From Umbilicaria muhlenbergii (lineage: Eukaryota > Ascomycota > Lecanoromycetes > Umbilicariales > Umbilicariaceae): 64,000 nt of DNA. The translations under genes and the position numbers were made by a program. Location of the stretch: assembly GCA_000611775.1 (NCBI GenBank), contig KK106981.1:10463522-10527521 (forward strand), written 5' to 3'. Below are positions 54,894 through 64,000 of this stretch, in pieces. Each line of letters opens with the position of its first letter. Position 1 is the stretch's first letter. A model generated the notes under the pieces. The model worked only from the letters and a program-made list of their open reading frames with translations. It was not told where the DNA came from and ran no database searches.

Positions 54894-55174
54894 TGTAAGG
54901 GGCTGGGTGTATGACGGTCATCGTAGTGGTGTTTGAACGGGGTGTCGTAGGCAAAAGTCATGATAGAGTCAATGCAGTGATTATACATCTTCTATTCAGT
55001 GGCAAAACTGATCACTGAGGAAGCAGGTTTCTGAACCTCCTTGTGAAGAGTTTTCACTTGATGCCAAGGCGCTAGGTGCTGAGTCATCATATTTATATAA
55101 TGTCATATTATAGTGTCATACTATAATGTCATATTAGTGTTGTACTGTCATACTATTATATGGTGACCCTGACA
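54894..55174 (-). repeat. 3' LTR of chromovirus A, copy 2
   Basis: 281 bp, reverse complement of the copy 1 LTRs (begins TGTAAGGGGCTGGG, ends ATGGTGACCCTGACA on the plus strand). About five CpG sites remain. Confidence 0.9.
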
Positions 55175-55664
55175 CAGCATTCCCCTTCTCATGGCGCCGT
55201 CCTCAGTGCCAATTGACTCTGAATTCATCATCATAGACATCACCATGATGGCCTGATAAGTGGTTGACCATGTAGGGTGAGGGTGTGAAACTGTGCTAAG
55301 GTAAGGCTGATCACATGCTTCACTTAATTATTATGATATCACGCCTGGCAGTAAGTTCCTCCTAACATAAACATTGAAATTAAAATGTTTATCATAGGTT
55401 CAAAACACTCTTCTCTTGTGTTTCTTCTTCATCATCTCTCTTATGACATGTCATCATACTTCTCACAGCTTTTCTGCAGCTCATTGAGTGACCTGATGAC
55501 TTCATGATGTCATCCCTCATTGCAGAGGTGTTCACCTCATGAAGGGAGTGTCATGAAGCTTGCAGCTCACACCTCATTTGCAGTGTCATACTTCCTGTCA
55601 TACTTCATATGGATGCTAACATGATATATAGGCAATCAATACTTGAACTCTTGAACCCACAGTC

Positions 55665-56192
55665 ATGAACAACAGTGAAGACCCACCTTCATCAGGGAAG
55701 CTCATCAATCTCTGAGCTCAGTGTGATGAGGAGGGCTCTGAGTCAGAGTTGATGAGTGAAACTGTGATGATCAACACCTTCAGAAAGAGATGAGGAAACA
55801 GGGTGATAAAACTGATTATTCAACACCTGAAGAGGGTCAGGTGTTTACCTTCAAGTGACATCTTCAACAGCAGTTTCTGCTCTGTGTGATGTCACAATGA
55901 TACCTCACTGCCGGCTCATGTGCAGCAGGCTCATCATCATGAGCGTGTGATTTGAGAGAACCTCAGTCACACATTGTCAGGTACTGCTCACTGTGACTCT
56001 TGTATAAGGGCTGAAGTTGATCACTGCTTTGTGTCAGACAGGGGAGCCTGCACATGTTGCATATCTCTCTGCAACTCTCATGAGTAATGCATGACAGAGC
56101 CTTCAATCATCACTGCTCTTGACTCTGAGAGCTCTGATGTTGTTGTCCTGACACATGTTTATGATGATCAGAGGGGTGACAGCACATCATAA
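55665..56192 (+). pseudogene. Antisense Cys-rich accessory frame, copy 2
   Basis: It starts with ATG at 55665 (MNNSEDPPSSGKLINL) and runs 175 codons to a TAA at 56190. Interruptions are four TGA codons at the same places as in copy 1 and one TAA where copy 1 has Gln. The cysteine pattern is kept (CDSCIRAEVDHC, then CTCC and LC, C-x2-C-x7-C-x7-C-x2-C-x9-C). The terminal DDQRGDSTS matches copy 1. The splice donor GTAAGT of copy 1 reads CATAAGT here, and the second exon falls in the interval replaced by the satellite. Confidence 0.6.
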
Positions 56193-56302
56193 GTCTGCCT
56201 TCCTCAATCTCCTTTTGTTTTGTTTAATATGACAAAGTGTCATACTTTTGTCATACTTTATGTTGTACTTTTGCATTGTTAACTAGTCATAGTGTTCAAT
56301 GA

Positions 56303-59300
56303 CTAACCTTAATTCTCACCCTGTACCCAGGTGGGTACAGTAAGGCTGACAGAGTATATTGTATCACAGTTTCAGTACTTCTCAGCCATTTCAGCCTTAC
56401 TGTACCCAACCCCCTGTAATTGCTTGTACCCAACCTTAACTTTTGACAGAGATGTTGAATAAAGAAGCTTGAAAGAAGAAAGTTATAAAGCAGTCTGAGT
56501 TCTTAAACATGCAGTTCTGCCTGTCTTTTTATCCTAAGAACTCAGAAAGTTATTAATTATGTAAATAAGTCTCAAGTTCTGATGTTCTGTCTTGATTTTC
56601 AGGGTCTTCTCACTATTCAGAGTCAGAACTTCACACTAACCTTAATTCTCACCCTGTACCCAGGTGGGTACAGTAAGGCTGACAGAGTATATTGTATCAC
56701 AGTCTCAGTACTTCTCAGCCATTTCAGCCTTACTGTACCCAACCCCCTGTAATTGCTTGTACCCAACCTTAACTGTTGACAGAGATGTTGAATAAAGAAG
56801 CTTGAAAGAAGAAAGTTATAAAGCAGTCTGAGTTCTTAAATATGCAGTTCTGCCTGTCTTTTTATCCTAAGAACTCAGAAAGTTATTAATTATGTAAATA
56901 AGTCTCAAGTTTTGATGTTCTGTCTTGATTTTCAGGGTCTTCTCACTATTCAGAGTCAGAACTTCACACTAACCTTAATTCTCACCCTGTACCCAGGTGG
57001 GTACAGTAAGGCTGACAGAGTATATTAAATCACAGTCTCAGTACTTCTCAGCCATTTCAGCCTTACTGTACCCAACCCCCTGTAATTGCTTGTACCCAAC
57101 CTTAACTGTTGACAGAGATGTTGAATAAAGAAGCTTGAAAGAAGAAAGTTATAAAGCAGTCTGAGTTCTTAAATATGCAGTTCTGCCTGTCTTTTTATCC
57201 TAAGAACTCAGAAAGTTATTAATTATGTAAATAAGTCTCAAGTTTTGATGTTCTGTCTTGATTTTCAGGGTCTTCTCACTATTCAGAGTCAGAACTTCAC
57301 ACTAACCTTAATTCTCACCCTGTACCCAGGTGGGTACAGTAAGGCTGACAGAGTATATTAAATCACAGTCTCAGTACTTCTCAGCCATTTCAGCCTTACT
57401 GTACCCAACCCCCTGTAATTGCTTGTACCCAACCTTAACTGTTGACAGAGATGTTGAATAAAGAAGCTTGAAAGAAGAAAGTTATAAAGCAGTCTGAGTT
57501 CTTAAATATGCAGTTCTGCCTGTCTTTTTATCCTAAGAACTCAGAAAGTTATTAATTATGTAAATAAGTCTCAAGTTTTGATGTTCTGTCTTGATTTTCA
57601 GGGTCTTCTCACTATTCAGAGTCAGAACTTCACACTAACCTTAATTCTCACCCTGTACCCAGGTGGGTACAGTAAGGCTGACAGAGTATATTAAATCACA
57701 GTCTCAGTACTTCTCAGCCATTTCAGCCTTACTGTACCCAACCCCCTGTAATTGCTTGTACCCAACCTTAACTGTTGACAGAGATGTTGAATAAAGAAGC
57801 TTGAAAGAAGAAAGTTATAAAGCAGTCTGAGTTCTTAAATATGCAGTTCTGCCTGTCTTTTTATCCTAAGAACTCAGAAAGTTATTAATTATGTAAATAA
57901 GTCTCAAGTTTTGATGTTCTGTCTTGATTTTCAGGGTCTTCTCACTATTCAGAGTCAGAACTTCACACTAACCTTAATTCTCACCCTGTACCCAGGTGGG
58001 TACAGTAAGGCTGACAGAGTATATTAAATCACAGTCTCAGTACTTCTCAGCCATTTCAGCCTTACTGTACCCAACCCCCTGTAATTGCTTGTACCCAACC
58101 TTAACTGTTGACAGAGATGTTGAATAAAGAAGCTTGAAAGAAGAAAGTTATAAAGCAGTCTGAGTTCTTAAATATGCAGTTCTGCCTGTCTTTTTATCCT
58201 AAGAACTCAGAAAGTTATTAATTATGTAAATAAGTCTCAAGTTTTGATGTTCTGTCTTGATTTTCAGGGTCTTCTCACTATTCAGAGTCAGAACTTCACA
58301 CTAACCTTAATTCTCACCCTGTACCCAGGTGGGTACAGTAAGGCTGACAGAGTATATTAAATCACAGTCTCAGTACTTCTCAGCCATTTCAGCCTTACTG
58401 TACCCAACCCCCTGTAATTGCTTGTACCCAACCTTAACTGTTGACAGAGATGTTGAATAAAGAAGCTTGAAAGAAGAAAGTTATAAAGCAGTCTGAGTTC
58501 TTAAATATGCAGTTCTGCCTGTCTTTTTATCCTAAGAACTCAGAAAGTTATTAATTATGTAAATAAGTCTCAAGTTTTGATGTTCTGTCTTGATTTTCAG
58601 GGTCTTCTCACTATTCAGAGTCAGAACTTCACACTAACCTTAATTCTCACCCTGTACCCAGGTGGGTACAGTAAGGCTGACAGAGTATATTAAATCACAG
58701 TCTCAGTACTTCTCAGCCATTTCAGCCTTACTGTACCCAACCCCCTGTAATTGCTTGTACCCAACCTTAACTGTTGACAGAGATGTTGAATAAAGAAGCT
58801 TGAAAGAAGAAAGTTATAAAGCAGTCTGAGTTCTTAAATATGCAGTTCTGCCTGTCTTTTTATCCTAAGAACTCAGAAAGTTATTAATTATGTAAATAAG
58901 TCTCAAGTTTTGATGTTCTGTCTTGATTTTCAGGGTCTTCTCACTATTCAGAGTCAGAACTTCACACTAACCTTAATTCTCACCCTGTACCCAGGTGGGT
59001 ACAGTAAGGCTGACAGAGTATATTAAATCACAGTCTCAGTACTTCTCAGCCATTTCAGCCTTACTGTACCCAACCCCCTGTAATTGCTTGTACCCAACCT
59101 TAACTGTTGACAGAGATGTTGAATAAAGAAGCTTGAAAGAAGAAAGTTATAAAGCAGTCTGAGTTCTTAAATATGCAGTTCTGCCTGTCTTTTTATCCTA
59201 AGAACTCAGAAAGTTATTAATTATGTAAATAAGTCTCAAGTTTTGATGTTCTGTCTTGATTTTCAGGGTCTTCTCACTATTCAGAGTCAGAACTTCACAC

Positions 59301-60510
59301 TAACCTTAATTCTCACCCTGTACCCAGGTGGGTACAGTAAGGCTGACAGAGTATATTAAATCACAGTCTCAGTACTTCTCAGCCATTTCAGCCTTACTGT
59401 ACCCAACCCCCTGTAATTGCTTGTACCCAACCTTAACTGTTGACAGAGATGTTGAATAAAGAAGCTTGAAAGAAGAAAGTTATAAAGCAGTCTGAGTTCT
59501 TAAATATGCAGTTCTGCCTGTCTTTTTATCCTAAGAACTCAGAAAGTTATTAATTATGTAAATAAGTCTCAAGTTTTGATGTTCTGTCTTGATTTTCAGG
59601 GTCTTCTCACTATTCAGAGTCAGAACTTCACACTAACCTTAATTCTCACCCTGTACCCAGGTGGGTACAGTAAGGCTGACAGAGTATATTAAATCACAGT
59701 CTCAGTACTTCTCAGCCATTTCAGCCTTACTGTACCCAACCCCCTGTAATTGCTTGTACCCAACCTTAACTGTTGACAGAGATGTTGAATAAAGAAGCTT
59801 GAAAGAAGAAAGTTATAAAGCAGTCTGAGTTCTTAAATATGCAGTTCTGCCTGTCTTTTTATCCTAAGAACTCAGAAAGTTATTAATTATGTAAATAAGT
59901 CTCAAGTTTTGATGTTCTGTCTTGATTTTCAGGGTCTTCTCACTATTCAGAGTCAGAACTTCACACTAACCTTAATTCTCACCCTGTACCCAGGTGGGTA
60001 CAGTAAGGCTGACAGAGTATATTAAATCACAGTCTCAGTACTTCTCAGCCATTTCAGCCTTACTGTACCCAACCCCCTGTAATTGCTTGTACCCAACCTT
60101 AACTGTTGACAGAGATGTTGAATAAAGAAGCTTGAAAGAAGAAAGTTATAAAGCAGTCTGAGTTCTTAAATATGCAGTTCTGCCTGTCTTTTTATCCTAA
60201 GAACTCAGAAAGTTATTAATTATGTAAATAAGTCTCAAGTTTTGATGTTCTGTCTTGATTTTCAGGGTCTTCTCACTATTCAGAGTCAGAACTTCACACT
60301 AACCTTAATTCTCACCCTGTACCCAGGTGGGTACAGTAAGGCTGACAGAGTATATTAAATCACAGTCTCAGTACTTCTCAGCCATTTCAGCCTTACTGTA
60401 CCCAACCCCCTGTAATTGCTTGTACCCAACCTTAACTGTTGACAGAGATGTTGAATAAAGAAGCTTGAAAGAAGAAAGTTATAAAGCAGTCTGAGTTCTT
60501 AAATATGCAG
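56303..60510. repeat. 333-bp satellite array, 12 full units plus 212 bp
   Basis: Unit starts (CTAACCTTAATTCTCACC) fall at 56303, 56636, 56969, 57302, 57635 and every 333 bp on to 60299, with a last partial unit to 60510. Units 3 to 12 look identical; units 1 and 2 differ at a few sites (GTATATTGTATC instead of GTATATTAAATC). The unit has no CG dinucleotide. It carries a perfect 17-bp inverted repeat, GGGTACAGTAAGGCTGA and TCAGCCTTACTGTACCC, separated by ~45 nt. It has no open frame of note. Confidence 0.95.
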
Positions 60511-63500
60511 TTATGTCCTGAATAAACACTTCAATGAAGTCAGCAACTGACATTGTCTTCTGTATTAAAATATAATGAGCCATTTTGATCAACTTATTGA
60601 TTATGATGAGGATTGAATCTCATGTCATACTTTCATATGTGCTGCTCAGTGGCAGGTCTGTAATGAAGTTCATTGTCATCATATGTCATGACATTTTTGA
60701 GACTGATAATGAGTTCAATAACCTGTATGATTTGTGATGAGCTGGCTTCACCTTTTGACATTCAACACAGTCATGACAGTAATGTCATACATCTCTGACA
60801 GCATCAGGTTAATTATAAGATTGCTGCATTAATTCTGCAGTTCTTGACTTCCTGAAATGACCTGCAAAAACATCATCATGAAATTGACTGATCACTACAT
60901 TGTGAAGGGCAGGGTTCTGCGGAATGTAGATCTTATCATCATAATGTATGACATTATTTATTTCTTGCCAATGTTTTCATATATCTGACAGTATAAATGT
61001 CATATTTGGTTGCATTTCTGATGTCATGATCATCTCAGGGTTCATGTTTATATTCATATTTATCATCTCAGACTCAGCCAAGTTGTTTTTATCTTTAAAA
61101 GGGGTAGTTAATTCCTGTCATACTCATCATATCAAACTGTCTTTCAACTGCTCAGTATGAATTGCACATTTGAGTTGTTTGATAAACATTCTTGTATAAG
61201 CTGTTATCTCCTCACCTATTGATGAGTGAGTAGACATGAGTTGAAGCACTTTAACAGTGTCAGCAGAAGCATTATCCTCAATTTGAAGATTAATAGAAAC
61301 ATGACTTGCATCACTGTTCATAACTGCAGTGTTTGCTGAGTTATTCTTGATTGAGTGCTGCTGAGACTCTGCATACTTAAGCTCTCTTATTCAGTCACGG
61401 CTTGCTTCTTGAGCATGTAGGTCACAGACTGCTGATGTTTCAGTTGTATCATCAGCTTCAGTATTCATTGTATTGATATATTCATCACGGCTTGCTTCTT
61501 AAGCATGTAGGTCATGAACTGCTGATGTTTCAGTCATGTCATCAGCTTCAGTATTTGTTGTATTAACATATTCATCACAGCTTGCTTCTTCTTGAGCAGA
61601 TAAGTTTCACACTGCTGATGTTCTGATGAGATCATCATCTTCAGTGTTCATCATACTGATAATATTCATTGTGACAGATATGATGTTCTCTTGTTGTAGC
61701 TTCTGTCATACTGAGCGTCTTGATCACAGCGTCATTATGACAAGTATGTATAATTTCTCTTGCACTGACTTATAGTCCTTGCTTCCTAAATGGAAGGACT
61801 GTTGCATTATTTCAGCAGCAGTTGAGGTACTGACAGCCTTCAGCAGTTCATAATCAGGTCATCTTGACAGATCATCAGCAGAGTTCTTCTTACTCTTTTA
61901 ATATGTGATCTTAAAGTCATACTCAGTGAGCTTTTCAGCTCACTTGAGCTGCCTTCATGTGAGGTTTAAGGTAGTCATGAACCAAACAAGGTTTGCATGA
62001 TCAGTCAGTATGAAAATTTGATGTCTAGCACCCTGACAGTAGTGCTGTCAATGATGCATGACTTTCATGATGACAAGGAGCTCTTGCTCACCTGTATCAT
62101 ATCAGATCTCAGTATTTAGCAGCTTCTTGCTGTAATAAGTAACTGATAATCAGTGCAATTGACTGTTGACCTCAAAGTGTTGCATCAAGATTTCATTAAT
62201 TGTGAATTCAGAGGCGTCTGTTTCAACCCTCATGAGTTTGTTTTCATCAAAATAGTGTAGTAATGAAGCACTCATGAAGGTCTCCTTCAGAGCATTAAAC
62301 ACTTTCAATGTGACTCCTGAGAGTGAAAAAGAGGCAGGTATGATGTTTTCTTGTTGTAGCTCTCCTCTGACTTGCAGATTGCATGCTGAATACTCTGTAT
62401 TGAACCTCTGCAATGAGGTCAGGCTGTTCTGCTTTCTTTTAATAGCAGTTCATTGAGATTGAAGAGGAGAGAGTGATGTATCCTCAGTCTTCTTTTTATT
62501 CTTTCCTGTTTTCAGGAGATTTAACAGTGGTGCTGTAATTCATGAATAGTCTCTTATAAACCTTCAGAAAAAGTTGATGAAGCCTAGAAAGACCTGCAAT
62601 TCATGAATGTTCTCTGAGAGTAATCATTCTTCAACAGCGTGAATCCTTTCTGAACTCATATGTATGCCTTCAGTATTGATCTTAAACCTCAGGAAGTCCA
62701 CTTTCATTGCATTGAAGGAGCATTTACTGATCTTAAGGTGAAGATCATGACATCATAATGCAGTTAGTACTTGTTGTACATGCTCCTCATGTTCAGATTC
62801 ATCTTTGCTGAAGATCAGGATATCATCTAGATAAATCACACAGGTTATATCAAGGAACTCATCAAGAGCCTTATCAATGAAGGCCTGAAACATAGCAGGA
62901 GCATTTGTGAGACTGAAAGACATGACAAGATATTTGAACAGGCTGAATCATGTTCAGAATGCTGTTTTCCACTCATCTTCACCCTTGATTCATATTTGAT
63001 TATATGCATCCTTGCAGTTCAGCTTAGTGAACTTCTTAACTTCTTGAAGACAGTTCAACATATCTGATATGAGTGGTAGGGGATAACAGTTCTTAATGAT
63101 AATGTCATTCAATCACTTATAGTCAATGATCAGTCACAGGCTTCCGTCTGATTTAGGCATGAACATGACAGGTGAAGCTGCAGGTGATATTAATTTGCAG
63201 ACTATGCCTGCTTTCATAGCGTCATCTAAATATACCTTCAGTACATTGAGCTCAGTCAGGAACATTGAGTATAACTTTTTAAATGAAGGTTGCTGCCCTG
63301 ATTTCAAGTCAATGACATGATCATGTGAACCTCTCTCAGGCAGAGACTGCTTCTCAGTCACCTGAAATATGTTCACGTAATCATGATATTCAGGTGATAA
63401 TGTGTCATACACATTTTTACCTCTGTCATACTGTAATGAGTTCATCTGAAGGGTATATTTTTCCATATCAGCCACTAGGTCCGCCGGCCCTATAAAGCAG

Positions 63501-64000
63501 TCAGTAATGATGAGGTTGTTCATATGTAGGACATTCTTCAAAGCCTTCTTTTCACTGACAGTGAATATACAGTGTGCAGTAGTATGTTTTGGCTTTCTCC
63601 ATAGGAATTTACCCGTATCATAGTAGTGATTTGAGTTTGCATGAACTAGAAATGATAGCCTGAGGACAAAAGGAGCTGATGTGTTGTCTTGTGTGACAAA
63701 GAAATGATTGTTATAGTGGTAGGGTTGACCGTCAGTGTCATACACTGTAATCATCAGTACAACAGACTCTGATAGCTCAATCACATTACCTCATGCATTG
63801 CCTTGAGCCTCATAGGATTCAGTCAGTAGGGACAGCTTATTGACAACATCTCATGTGATTGTATTGCCCTGGCTGCCATTGTTGATAATATATGAATATT
63901 GTGGAGATTTGCTCATCATATCACTCATTGTCATTATGTGCAGTTCCACCTCTAGTTGCCCTGATATCAGACGTGAGATATCATCAATAATCAGTAATGA
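60511..64000 (-). pseudogene. pol remnant of chromovirus A, copy 2
   Basis: The minus strand reads, from the right, a protease region (NNGSQGNTI), then a 216-codon open stretch at 63784-63134 with the lead-in to RT (LPERGSHDHVIDLKSGQQPS, VYLDDAMKAGIVCKLISPAA). Then come the RT core (62830-63120, keeping YLDDILIFS), RNase H (62150-62260) and the integrase finger (60690-60880). The integrase core is cut at 60511 by the satellite array. TGA stops predominate. Not functional. Confidence 0.85.

Larger units (their letters stand above)
54894..64000 (-). mobile_element. Chromovirus A, copy 2 (inverted; runs off the window)
   Basis: On the minus strand it starts beyond 64000 and ends with its 3' LTR at 54894-55174. 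Position 64000 corresponds to about 28147 of copy 1. Its internal sequence parallels copy 1, except that the stretch equivalent to ~31485-33180 is missing and a 4.2-kb array of a 333-bp satellite (56303-60510) stands in its place. Coding parts are somewhat less decayed than in copy 1. Confidence 0.9.

Noticed and set aside
56303-60510. CRISPR-like array
   Set aside because: Units are 333 bp and continuous with no unique spacers; this is a eukaryotic satellite.
25707-64000. TGA recoded as tryptophan in the transposons
   Set aside because: Many TGA codons stand for Arg (CGA) rather than Trp, and nuclear host genes nearby use TGA as a stop (amidase, ankyrin-TPR).

Overview
The window looks like nuclear DNA from a filamentous ascomycete (Pezizomycotina; a dothideomycete is my guess, not proven). 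The evidence is 44-99 nt introns with GT..AG ends and CTAAC/CTGAC-like branch sites, fungal families (acetamidase, DUF3176, DUF7580, C2H2-ankyrin-TPR) and LTR retrotransposons of fungal type. It has two compartments.

Left compartment (1-25.7 kb), gene-dense with normal CpG content: a large secreted Ser/Thr-rich protein with apple/PAN-like modules (+), Rab escort protein (-), a PPIL1-type cyclophilin (-), signal peptide peptidase (+), exosome subunit Rrp43 (-), a decayed NmrA/epimerase gene (+), a possible small membrane protein (+), an NTF2-like protein (-), a DUF3176 membrane protein with one in-frame TGA (-), an acetamidase with eight exons (+), and the 3' half of a C2H2-ankyrin-TPR gene (-).

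Central insertion (25.7-48.4 kb): a Ty1/copia element (minus strand, 255-bp LTRs, TSD GTATC) has split the C2H2-ankyrin-TPR gene. Removing the element and one TSD joins the two halves in frame (1251 codons). The copia element itself carries a Ty3/gypsy chromovirus 'A' (271-bp LTRs, TSD GATTT), a second chromovirus 'B' (433-bp LTRs, TSD TCCTT) that hosts a 1058-bp hAT-like MITE (8-bp TSD GACTCTGT), and an AT-rich palindromic block. Element A carries, antisense to gag-pol near its 3' end, a Cys-rich reading frame conserved in a second copy.

Right compartment (48.4-64 kb): the 5' half of the split gene (-), a divergently transcribed intact DUF7580 gene (+), relics of the copia LTR and of the MITE, hairpin-bearing tandem repeats, and a second, inverted copy of element A that runs off the window end. 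In that copy about 1.7 kb has been replaced by a 4.2-kb array of a 333-bp satellite.

The retroelements are dead. Their decay signature is loss of CpG (to TpG/CpA), giving mostly TGA stops from CGA and TGG, rather than the CpA-to-TpA pattern of classical RIP. All functions are assigned by reading the sequence; no database search was run.
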